Shown here in pieces: positions 5,376 to 11,381 of a stretch of DNA of 13,334 bases (the stretch's first letter is position 1; every line of letters starts with the position of its first letter). Source of the stretch: Candidatus Uhrbacteria bacterium (GTDB lineage Bacteria > Patescibacteriota > Patescibacteriia > 2-12-FULL-60-25); the NCBI GenBank assembly GCA_023246415.1, contig JAHFIK010000022.1, positions 5,332-18,665 on the forward strand, read 5' to 3'. The notes under the pieces are model-generated. The model saw nothing but the letters and a program-made list of their open reading frames with translations. It was not told the origin of the DNA and did no database searches. Position numbers and translations under genes: made by a program.

Positions 5376-6723
5376 ACGCTTTCGCCACTAGCCTCACAAT
5401 GACCTCAACGTGCGGTGTATGTGGAAAGAGATCAAGCGCTCGAACCTCTTTGATCTCATACGCTTCTTTCAGCAGTTTGAGTTCATCGACGAGACGATGG
5501 AATTTGCAGGAAACGTAAACGAGTCGGGGATAGCGACGTTCGATGAGCGTCTCGATGACGTTCGGATGCAATCCAGCGCGCGGCGGATCGACAATGCACG
5601 TCTCTGCCTCAATTTCTTTCCAAGAAAGGTCTTCTGCTTTCCCGCTTGTGAAGTCGCACTGTGTTGAGAGGTTGTTCTGCTCTGCGCAGGTTTTTGCGAG
5701 CGCGATCGCGTGTTCGTCGATCTCGAATCCGCTGACGTGGAGGTGCGGATTGCGTTGCGCAAAGTTGATTCCGAAGAATCCTAGTCCGCAGTAGAGGTCG
5801 AGGAGGCTGTTGGCCGGATTGGATGAGGAGTCAAAAGCTAGTTCGTATACGGTGTCTTGTAACACGGCGGCCATCGTCGAGTTTGTTTGGAAAAAGCTGT
5901 TGAGATGAATGGTATACCGTGTGCCGTTAATGATTTCATCGAACGTCGTTTTTCCCTTGAGCGGAACGATCGTCGTTCCGAGTGAGAGGTCGGTGATGAG
6001 CGGATTCTCCGAAAGACAGATGCTCGTTGCGATCGGATTGAGTTTGGCGATGAGCCATGTTCGCATGTCTTCTGTGATCCGCGTGAGATCTTTGACGACG
6101 AGCGCGACCATTTGATCGCCGGTATTCATCCCGCGTCGAACGAGAACGTATCGCAGATCACCATCATGCCGTTTTGCATCCCAAGGGTGGAGATCGGGAA
6201 ACGTCTGTTTGAATGTATGGAAGATGCGGAGAATTTCTTCGGATCCCTCCATGAGCGGACAGTCGTTGAGATCAAGATAGCGATTCCACATCCCAAGCTC
6301 TTTCATGCCGATTTCGCCCTTCCATCCAAAACAGTAATCCATCCGATTGCGATAGAGGAGTGGCGTGGGGCAGGGGACGACCGCGCTGACACGTTCCGGA
6401 TGTCCGGCATTCTCAAATGCACGATTGATGAGATCGCGTTTGAAGCGGAGTTGGTCTTCGTACCGGATATGCATCCAGGGTGCGAATGGCAGCGCATTCG
6501 TTTCAAGCGATCGTGAGGGGCCGGCGGTCGTGATCCGTTCAAGCCTTCCGATATATCGTCCCTTCATCCGTTTAATACAGGTTGTTTCGATCTGATCCCC
6601 AATCGTCGTGAATGGGACGGAGAACGGACGCTTCACGTTTGCGCCGTTTAAAATATCAAACACCCCTCGACCATCATCGTCGAATCGGTTAATGGTGCCG
6701 CTGGCCAGGTCGCCGAATTTCAT
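5374..6723 (-). CDS. RNA uracil-5-methyltransferase, TrmA/RlmD (RumA) family
   Basis: The 449-residue enzyme uses S-adenosylmethionine to methylate C5 of a uridine in rRNA or tRNA. An N-terminal TRAM-like beta domain (about 1-65) is followed by the linker and Rossmann methyltransferase domain. Landmarks are FFQTN (277-281), SAM motif I DLYCGLGFFG (309-318), DPPRAGLHP (379-387), the nucleophile C406 in YVSCKF, and FPHTPHVE (433-440) with general-base E440. The iron-sulfur cysteines of RlmD (CxxxxxCGGC) are missing at 76-88 (NALPFAPWMHIRY); only the fourth, C155 (LNDCPLM), remains. So a 4Fe-4S cluster is unlikely and the target, 23S U1939-like or tRNA U54, cannot be assigned. A TATACA hexamer 7 nt before the ATG predicts a leaderless mRNA. 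It is divergent from the SpoU-type gene. Confidence 0.93.
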   Translation of the reverse strand: MKFGDLASGTINRFDDDGRGVFDILNGANVKRPFSVPFTTIGDQIETTCIKRMKGRYIGRLERITTAGPSRSLETNALPFAPWMHIRYEDQLRFKRDLINRAFENAGHPERVSAVVPCPTPLLYRNRMDYCFGWKGEIGMKELGMWNRYLDLNDCPLMEGSEEILRIFHTFKQTFPDLHPWDAKRHDGDLRYVLVRRGMNTGDQMVALVVKDLTRITEDMRTWLIAKLNPIATSICLSENPLITDLSLGTTIVPLKGKTTFDEIINGTRYTIHLNSFFQTNSTMAAVLQDTVYELAFDSSSNPANSLLDLYCGLGFFGINFAQRNPHLHVSGFEIDEHAIALAKTCAEQNNLSTQCDFTSGKAEDLSWKEIEAETCIVDPPRAGLHPNVIETLIERRYPRLVYVSCKFHRLVDELKLLKEAYEIKEVRALDLFPHTPHVEVIVRLVAKA

Positions 6724-6730
6724 AGAGGGC

Positions 6731-6736
6731 TGTATA
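6731..6736 (-). promoter_or_regulatory. -10 hexamer for a leaderless methyltransferase mRNA
   Basis: On the minus strand this reads TATACA, with only 7 nt (GCCCTCT) between it and the ATG at 6723. The expected start site therefore falls on or next to the ATG. There is no Shine-Dalgarno sequence. A -35 at 17 bp is not clear. Confidence 0.45.
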
Positions 6737-6772
6737 GCGGATTTTTCAAATAAAAGAAAGTAGGACGAATGA

Positions 6773-6870
6773 ATGGCTTCACGGTTACATGGCTACATTG
6801 CTGATGATGGGGTTTGTTGAGTTTGATCACTCCAATCTATAGCAATGAAGCCATGCAGCCATGTTAGCCT
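6773..6870. repeat. Hairpin repeat with 8-bp units (ATGGCTAC type)
   Basis: The left arm is four octamers: ATGGCTTC, ACGGTTAC, ATGGCTAC, ATTGCTGA (6773-6804). The right arm is their complement in inverse order: ATAGCAAT, GAAGCCAT, GCAGCCAT, GTTAGCCT (6839-6870). The arms pair over about 28 bp with several mismatches around a 38-nt loop. It fills the gap between two divergent RNA methyltransferase genes, and a promoter for the plus-strand gene must lie in or just after it. Confidence 0.75.
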
Positions 6871-6917
6871 TTTCTTCTCATATTTACCTTCGTTGGTTTA
6901 ATCGCTAATCTCCTCAG

Positions 6918-7373
6918 ATGTCTGAAGTCCACATTGTTGCCATCAACGTCCGTTCGGTTCTGAATGTCGGTGCATTGTTTCGAACGGCGGATGCGCTCGG
7001 GATCGAAAAAATTTGGATTACTGGATACACCCCGACCCCGGATCATCCGCGGATGAAGAAGACGTCGCTCGGCGCTGAAGCGACGGTGCCGTGGGAGCAG
7101 GTAGTGGATCCAATTGAATGCCTTGATCGCTTACGGGCATCAGGGATTCGTGTCTACGGATTGGAGCTTGCGGAGGATGCGAGCGATCTTGCGATGATCG
7201 CACCGAGCGGCCCTTGTGCGATTGTCGTTGGAAATGAAGTTGAGGGATTATCAAGGATGCAAATGGATCACTGTGATGAAATCGTCATGATTCCGCAGGT
7301 GGGAACAAAAGAGTCGCTCAATGTCGCGATCGCCGGATCCATCGCCATGTGGCAGTTCAAGAAGGGGACGTAG
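6918..7373 (+). CDS. SpoU/TrmH-family RNA 2'-O-methyltransferase
   Basis: This 151-residue SPOUT-class enzyme methylates a ribose 2'-OH of tRNA or rRNA using SAM bound in a deep trefoil knot. All three SpoU motifs are present: motif 1 NVRSVLNVGALFRTADA (10-26, with N16 and catalytic R22), motif 2 VVGNEVEGL (103-111) and motif 3 IPQVGTKESLNVAIAGSIAMW (start 125). The short chain with no extra RNA-binding domain is like TrmL (tRNA position 34), but the exact target cannot be read from sequence. The ATG at 6918 is the natural start. No Shine-Dalgarno sequence is present; the upstream bases CTCCTC are the opposite sense. A TTTAAT at 6897-6902 could be the -10, giving a leader of about 9 nt. It converges on the membrane-protein gene at 7462. 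Confidence 0.94.
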   Translation: MSEVHIVAINVRSVLNVGALFRTADALGIEKIWITGYTPTPDHPRMKKTSLGAEATVPWEQVVDPIECLDRLRASGIRVYGLELAEDASDLAMIAPSGPCAIVVGNEVEGLSRMQMDHCDEIVMIPQVGTKESLNVAIAGSIAMWQFKKGT

Positions 7374-7375
7374 GG

Positions 7376-7391
7376 GCGCGATTCATCGCGC
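7376..7391. repeat. GC-rich hairpin at the SpoU-type gene stop
   Basis: GCGCGA and TCGCGC pair around TTCA, 2 nt past the TAG stop. The following bases are T/C-rich (TCTCTCCCT) but hold no T run, so terminator function is weak. From memory, GTAGGGGCGCGAT with an inverted partner is a common dispersed repeat in many genomes. Confidence 0.45.
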
Positions 7392-7409
7392 TCTCTCCCT
7401 GAAAACAAT

Positions 7410-7441
7410 ACAAGGCCAACATCGAGTTGATGTGGCCTTGT
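7410..7441 (-). terminator. Probable terminator of the 7462-8052 membrane-protein gene
   Basis: The stem ACAAGGCC-A-ACATC, loop GAGTT, GATGT-GGCCTTGT has one bulged A. Read on the minus strand it lies 21 nt past the stop and is followed by ATTGTTTTC, a usable though imperfect T tract. On the plus strand the tail is CTTGG, so it serves the minus gene better. Confidence 0.6.
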
Positions 7442-7461
7442 CTTGGTTGGAGGTTGAGGGG

Positions 7462-8052
7462 TTAGCGCTTCGAATCGTACACTTCGTCCATACTTCGTTG
7501 CATGTACAGGAAGTGTAGAAACGTTACCGCGTATCCGACGATGGCGTAGATCACACCCATACGGATATGGATGATGATTTGGCTCTGCCAAACGAAGGAG
7601 GTGAGGGAATAGGTGATGATGCAGGCGTGGAGCCAGAAGTATACCGTGTGGTATTTCCCCGCAATGGAGATCGTCCTGGATTTGCACCACTGCCATCCCC
7701 AAGAGGTGATCTTTCCTGATTCATAGTCGCGCGTTGCGTTTCTGAACCAGAAGAAGGTCACGACGGAGCCGATGAGGACGGCGAGGAGTGCGCGGATGAT
7801 GTGTGCGTCATTCCATGTGAGTTGCGAGAACGAAGCCGCGATGAGTGCATCCATCACGGAAAAGAAGAGTGGGTTACCGACGAAGAGCGTCGTTTCTTCT
7901 TTCCAGTGTGAGAACCGGCGTCCGTGCCAGGTGTGATACCCGGGATTGGGAACCTGTCCTCGACCGCAGCCTTCCCAGTTGAGGAGGCTGAACATGGGGG
8001 CGCTCAGGACGACCGCGGATCCGAAAACGATATAGAAGAGTGTCCAGTTCAC
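7462..8052 (-). CDS. Unknown polytopic membrane protein (about 5 helices)
   Basis: I do not recognise a family. The 196-residue product has hydrophobic segments at about 4-24, 63-79, 85-103, 131-154 and 160-184. A Trp/His/Gly-rich loop (25-55, with NPGYHTWHGRRFSHW) and a charged C-terminus (QRSMDEVYDSKR) complete it. Repeated His and aromatic residues near helix ends are notable, but no metal-binding or catalytic signature can be named. The start is the GTG at 8052: a stop codon lies two codons upstream in frame, and starting at the next ATG (7995) would remove the first helix. The Shine-Dalgarno sequence is weak (AGAGA). The gene has the strongest promoter seen here (8130-8158) and about 70 nt of leader, so it is probably well expressed as a single gene. 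Confidence 0.8.
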   Translation of the reverse strand: MNWTLFYIVFGSAVVLSAPMFSLLNWEGCGRGQVPNPGYHTWHGRRFSHWKEETTLFVGNPLFFSVMDALIAASFSQLTWNDAHIIRALLAVLIGSVVTFFWFRNATRDYESGKITSWGWQWCKSRTISIAGKYHTVYFWLHACIITYSLTSFVWQSQIIIHIRMGVIYAIVGYAVTFLHFLYMQRSMDEVYDSKR

Positions 8053-8121
8053 GTTTCACGTCTCTTTCTTTGCTATTGCTAGCGGTAAAACTGTTTTGCG
8101 CAAAGACGCGCTTTTCGAAGG

Positions 8122-8127
8122 TATAGT
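8122..8127 (+). promoter_or_regulatory. Possible plus-strand -10 facing the small ORF
   Basis: TATAGT is one mismatch from TATAAT and lies 33 nt before the ATG at 8161. No good -35 is present at 16-18 bp. It sits next to the minus-strand -10 (8130-8135), so the two promoters would be face to face and could interfere with each other. Confidence 0.3.
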
Positions 8128-8129
8128 CC

Positions 8130-8158
8130 AGAATAGCACGTTTTTGCTGATTTGTCAA
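8130..8158 (-). promoter_or_regulatory. Sigma-70-type promoter of the 7462-8052 gene
   Basis: On the minus strand there is a perfect -35 TTGACA (8158-8153), a 17-bp spacer and a -10 TATTCT (8135-8130), with TGC just before it giving an extended -10. Transcription would start near 8123. It is the only full consensus promoter in the window. Confidence 0.8.
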
Positions 8159-8160
8159 GT

Positions 8161-8286
8161 ATGCTTGCCATTATCGAAAAGGGGCCTGAAATCAAGCTCT
8201 ATTTCGAGAAAAATGGGGTTCGATCTTGTCTGACGCGTGACGCCGACCTTCTTTTGTGCGATTCTATGGGGGATTTTTATGAGTGA
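8161..8286 (+). CDS. Possible small ORF (41 residues) ahead of the glycosyltransferase gene
   Basis: An ATG-initiated frame begins MLAIIEKGPEIKLYFEKNG and ends DSMGDFYE. Its stop overlaps the glycosyltransferase start (ATGAGTGA, 8279-8286), the usual geometry of translational coupling. The residues look protein-like, alternating strand-forming stretches with charged turns, and there is no repeat. There is no Shine-Dalgarno sequence before the ATG, and a 41-codon open frame can arise by chance. If real it is a soluble peptide of unknown role; if not, the region is a 5' leader of the glycosyltransferase mRNA. Confidence 0.38.
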   Translation: MLAIIEKGPEIKLYFEKNGVRSCLTRDADLLLCDSMGDFYE

Positions 8287-9022
8287 GGACGTGATCTCGA
8301 TCATCATCCCGACCCTAAACGAGGAACGGTATTTGCCGACCTTGTTGGAGTCTCTTTTCCGGTGTCCGACGCCACGGATGGAGATCATCATCGTGGATGG
8401 GAAATCGGAGGATAAGACGCTGGAAGTCGTGGAGTACTATCAGAAACATTCTCCAAAGCACATCACCCTGAAGAGCATTAAAGGCGCGAAGCGGGGCGTG
8501 TCGGTTCAGCGTAATATCGGAGAACGGCATGCGTCGCATGAAATCTTGATGTTTTTGGATGCGGATACTTCGATTCCAGAACCTGATCGCATTCAAGAGC
8601 TGGTGACGGCGTTTGTCCGCGGTGGTCTCGTTGCCGCCTCTTGTCGCTTTCTCCCGATCGATAAAGATCCGCGCGCCTTGTTGTACTACACAACGCTATA
8701 CGGGTTTCATAAGCTCGTTGAAAAGCGTGATCCCTACGCGCTCGGGGCGTGTATCGTGACAACGAAAACGGTGTTTGAAAAACTGCACGGGTTCGATCCA
8801 TCCATTCGAGTGAACGAGGACGCGAATTACTGCTTACGAGCCTCGAATCTGGGTTCGTTCAGGGTGCTTCCAACGGTACTCCAAATTTCAACACGACGAT
8901 TTCGAAAGGAAGGGTATATCCGCATGGGGTTCACGTATGTGTGGCTATTGATTACGCGGACGATTTGGGGTGAACGTCGAGATGATAAAATTCCATACGA
9001 ATGGGGAAAATATGAAACCTGA
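8279..9022 (+). CDS. Glycosyltransferase family 2
   Basis: This 247-residue GT-A fold enzyme transfers a sugar from a nucleotide-sugar donor. The N-terminus is the classic ISIIIPTLNEERYLPTLL (6-23). A nucleotide-binding strand EIIIVDGKSEDKT (35-47) follows, then the DXD metal site FLDADT (92-97), and an acceptor-side NEDANYCLRA (179-188) with the putative catalytic ED. STRRFRKEG (204-212) also fits the family. The last 35 residues hold a hydrophobic stretch (about 214-229) that could touch the membrane. The internal ATG at 8279 is chosen over 8237 because it gives the standard N-terminus and follows GGGGGA with 6 nt spacing. The next gene overlaps its 3' end by 11 nt. Sugar and acceptor are unknown; cell-surface glycan synthesis is likely from the context. 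Confidence 0.93.
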   Translation: MSEDVISIIIPTLNEERYLPTLLESLFRCPTPRMEIIIVDGKSEDKTLEVVEYYQKHSPKHITLKSIKGAKRGVSVQRNIGERHASHEILMFLDADTSIPEPDRIQELVTAFVRGGLVAASCRFLPIDKDPRALLYYTTLYGFHKLVEKRDPYALGACIVTTKTVFEKLHGFDPSIRVNEDANYCLRASNLGSFRVLPTVLQISTRRFRKEGYIRMGFTYVWLLITRTIWGERRDDKIPYEWGKYET

Positions 9023-9542
9023 TGTCGCACACGATCCGCGGATGTTGGTCGGATTTTTTTCGATTTTTTTTCTGATTGGGGTGTACGCGATCCGTTCCCA
9101 GCTTCCGAGCGCACTGCCGATGATTTTTTTTCATGCCACGCTGCTCGTGAATACGTTCTATTCCATTGAATGCTTCGGTCCTCGGACGCCCGTCTTTGCG
9201 CATGGGCAGGGCATCGTCGATTTTTTTCTCGTGTCGATCTATGTCCTCTCGCCGTTTTTTCTTGGATCGCCTAGCGTGTATCTCTTGTCCGTGACGTTGT
9301 TGTTTATCATCGCTTCACTGAAGTACACCCTGCTCATTCGCGTCATTGCGGATCTTCGATTGATGCAGCGAAAGCTTGTGATTGATCTCTGTGGTGTCCT
9401 GTGGAATTTTTGCGCATTCCTTCTGCTGAGTTCTGGGTTGATTGCGCCAGCGTTGTTGTTGTGGATTTGGGCGAGCGGCTTTGCTGGGATGAATATCTAT
9501 CTGCTGAAAATAAAGCCGATGTACTGTTTGACGGCACCATAA
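9012..9542 (+). CDS. Unknown polytopic membrane protein (about 6 helices)
   Basis: The 176-residue product is very hydrophobic, with predicted helices at about 11-27, 34-51, 67-85, 89-109, 122-141 and 142-165. I see no family motif. It overlaps the glycosyltransferase gene by 11 nt (start ATG at 9012, preceded by TGGGGAAAAT), so translation is coupled and a joint role in making or exporting a surface glycan is reasonable inference. A longer in-frame start at 8970 is less likely, because it would overlap more and add a polar leader. Possible roles include a lipid-carrier partner of the transferase or a small flippase-like helper; the sequence supports none specifically. Confidence 0.78.
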   Translation: MKPDVAHDPRMLVGFFSIFFLIGVYAIRSQLPSALPMIFFHATLLVNTFYSIECFGPRTPVFAHGQGIVDFFLVSIYVLSPFFLGSPSVYLLSVTLLFIIASLKYTLLIRVIADLRLMQRKLVIDLCGVLWNFCAFLLLSSGLIAPALLLWIWASGFAGMNIYLLKIKPMYCLTAP

Positions 9543-9552
9543 TGAAGTACGT

Positions 9553-9624
9553 GGAATTTAGAATTTGGAATTTGGGATGAGGGTCGAAGTCCTCGGATTC
9601 CAAATTCCAAATTCCAAATTCTTT
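9553..9624. repeat. Hairpin repeat with heptamer arms GGAATTT/ATTCCAA
   Basis: The left arm is GGAATTT, AGAATTT, GGAATTT, GGGATGA (9553-9580). The right arm is three perfect ATTCCAA units and ATTCTTT (9597-9624). The arms are inverse complements of about 29 and 31 nt around the loop GTCGAAGT, closed by GAGG/CCTC. The element ends 5 nt before the murJ start, so in the mRNA the fold would sit over the ribosome landing site. Confidence 0.9.
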
Positions 9625-9629
9625 TCCCC

Positions 9630-11258
9630 ATGATCTCTTTTTTTCGTCGCCTCTGGAATGGCGAAACCGAGCATGTAACGACTGCCGCGATCATTGTGTC
9701 AGTCGCCTCGCTCGTTGCGCAGCTGACGGCGCTGGTTCGCGAACGCATGCTCGCGTCCACGTTTGGTGCAGGGGATGTCCTGGACGTGTATTACGCAGCA
9801 TTCAAGATTCCGGACTTCCTCTATAATCTCGTGATTCTCGGGGCGCTCTCTGCGGCATTTATTCCGGTATTCACGGAATACCTCGTGACCAAAGAAAAGA
9901 AGGCGGCGTGGGAACTTGCGGGGCAGGTCCTTTCGGTGATCCTCGTCGCCATGCTCGTCGGATGTGCGGCGATTTTTATCGCCGCACCAATGATTGTGCC
10001 ATGGATCGCGCCTGGGTTTACGGGCGCGAAGCTTGCGATGACGATCCAAATGACGCGCATCATGCTTGGGTCGACGTTTACGTTGGCACTTTCAGCCGTG
10101 ATGGGGGGCGTTCTTCAATCCACCCGGAGATTTTTCGTCTTCTCGATTGCACCAGTACTCTACAACGTCGGAATTATTCTTGGCGCCGTGTGCCTCGTGC
10201 CGCTCATGGGGCCGATCGGTCTGGGTGTCGGGGTGGTGCTTGGTGCGGTGTTCCATTTCCTCGTACAAGCGAGCGTGGCGATCCGTCTCGGCCTGCGACG
10301 CATTCCGTGGCCATCGCTGAAGCCGGACGGTGTTCGCCGAATTTTAAAGCTGATGGCACCGCGTACGCTTGGACTTGCGGTCACGCAGATCAACCTGACG
10401 ATTATTCTCGCACTCGCCTCGGCATTGACCGCCGGTTCTGTTGCGGTCTTGAACTTCGCGATGAACCTTGAATCCGTGCCGCTGAGTATCTTCGGGATTC
10501 CATTTGCCCTCGCGGCATTTCCTGCGATGTCACGCGCGTTCGGTCGTAAGGATGAGAAAGAATTTCTTGATGTGTTTGGGGGTGCGGTCCGCAAGGTGAT
10601 TTTCTTTATTGTTCCGTCTGCCATCGGATTCATCATTCTGCGTGCGCAAGCGGTTCGTCTGGTGCTTGGTGACGGACGGTTTGATTGGACGGCAACCATT
10701 CGGACGGCAGATGCACTCGCGATTTTCGCGCTCTCGCTTCCGGCGCAATCCATTACTCCGCTCCTGTCGCGTGCATTTTATGCGATGCAGAAAACATGGA
10801 CGCCGTTGTGGATTGGATTGATCTCAGAAGCAACGTGTGCGGTGTTCGCGTTTGTTCTTGTTCGACCGTTCGGACTTCCGGGACTCATTGCGGCATATTC
10901 TATCGCCGCATGGGTTGGGATGGTCATTTCATGGATTGTGCTCCGGGCGATTCGAGGGAAGCTTGGGACGCGCATGGTTTGGATTTCATTTTTACGAACA
11001 CTGACCGCCTGTTTCATTATGGCGGGCGCGATCATTCCGGTTCGGAATTTCATCGGAATGGTGTATCCGCTTGAGCGCGTCTGGCAGATCGCGATCCAAA
11101 CGGTTGCATCCATTGCGACGGGCGTAGTCGTTTTTTACCTCGCGATGCGCATGATGAAGTCTCCGGAGCTTGCGGAATTCCAAGGTGCCTTCATTGCGAA
11201 ACTGTTTAAGCGCGGTCCGGCCGTGTCTGAAGGGGCGGAGGCAGCGCGCGGGGTCTAA
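9630..11258 (+). CDS. murJ: MurJ-family lipid flippase (MOP superfamily)
   Basis: This 542-residue polytopic protein matches MurJ/MviN, which flips undecaprenyl-linked peptidoglycan precursor across the cytoplasmic membrane. The N-terminal block VRERMLASTFGAG (36-48), D52, FKIPDFLYNL (58-67) and GALSAAFIPVFTEY (71-84) is diagnostic, and about 14 hydrophobic segments follow. Length fits the family (about 510-540). By alignment to E. coli MurJ from memory, only one of four essential arginines is kept (R24 = R37). R18, R52 and R270 correspond to Q31, Y65 and N279. It may thus be a divergent subfamily or move another lipid-linked sugar. The ATG at 9630 is 5 nt after a strong hairpin repeat and has no Shine-Dalgarno sequence. 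It is on the same strand as the glycosyltransferase pair upstream. Confidence 0.9.
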   Translation: MISFFRRLWNGETEHVTTAAIIVSVASLVAQLTALVRERMLASTFGAGDVLDVYYAAFKIPDFLYNLVILGALSAAFIPVFTEYLVTKEKKAAWELAGQVLSVILVAMLVGCAAIFIAAPMIVPWIAPGFTGAKLAMTIQMTRIMLGSTFTLALSAVMGGVLQSTRRFFVFSIAPVLYNVGIILGAVCLVPLMGPIGLGVGVVLGAVFHFLVQASVAIRLGLRRIPWPSLKPDGVRRILKLMAPRTLGLAVTQINLTIILALASALTAGSVAVLNFAMNLESVPLSIFGIPFALAAFPAMSRAFGRKDEKEFLDVFGGAVRKVIFFIVPSAIGFIILRAQAVRLVLGDGRFDWTATIRTADALAIFALSLPAQSITPLLSRAFYAMQKTWTPLWIGLISEATCAVFAFVLVRPFGLPGLIAAYSIAAWVGMVISWIVLRAIRGKLGTRMVWISFLRTLTACFIMAGAIIPVRNFIGMVYPLERVWQIAIQTVASIATGVVVFYLAMRMMKSPELAEFQGAFIAKLFKRGPAVSEGAEAARGV

Positions 11259-11269
11259 TGCTGCAACCC

Positions 11270-11298
11270 TTGCTCAAAACCGCGTTCCCCCATACAAT
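11270..11298 (+). promoter_or_regulatory. Candidate lepA promoter
   Basis: TTGCTC (11270-11275), a 17-bp spacer and TACAAT (11293-11298, one mismatch from TATAAT). Transcription would start near 11305, leaving a leader of about 77 nt that contains the GCCAAAC heptamers. Confidence 0.45.
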
Positions 11299-11350
11299 CG
11301 CCCAGCACTGAGTGATCTCATTTCGCGAAGCGATCGTGATCATTCCTCTG

Positions 11351-11374
11351 GCCAAACGCCAATAGCCAAACGCC
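11351..11374. repeat. Short heptamer array GCCAAAC/GCCAATA before lepA
   Basis: GCCAAAC, GCCAATA, GCCAAAC and a partial GCC run without interruption, so a 10-bp word (GCCAAACGCC) occurs twice, 14 bp apart. The array ends 7 nt before the lepA ATG and takes the place where a Shine-Dalgarno sequence would be. Confidence 0.65.
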
Positions 11375-11381
11375 TTTCCGC

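Noticed and set aside
10160..10753. A 197-codon open frame antisense to murJ
   Set aside because: Shadow of a conserved membrane-protein gene; the translation is rich in Arg, Ser and Pro without domain features.
11258..11311. A 17-codon ORF overlapping the murJ stop (TAATG)
   Set aside because: Very short, no Shine-Dalgarno sequence, and the candidate lepA promoter lies within it.
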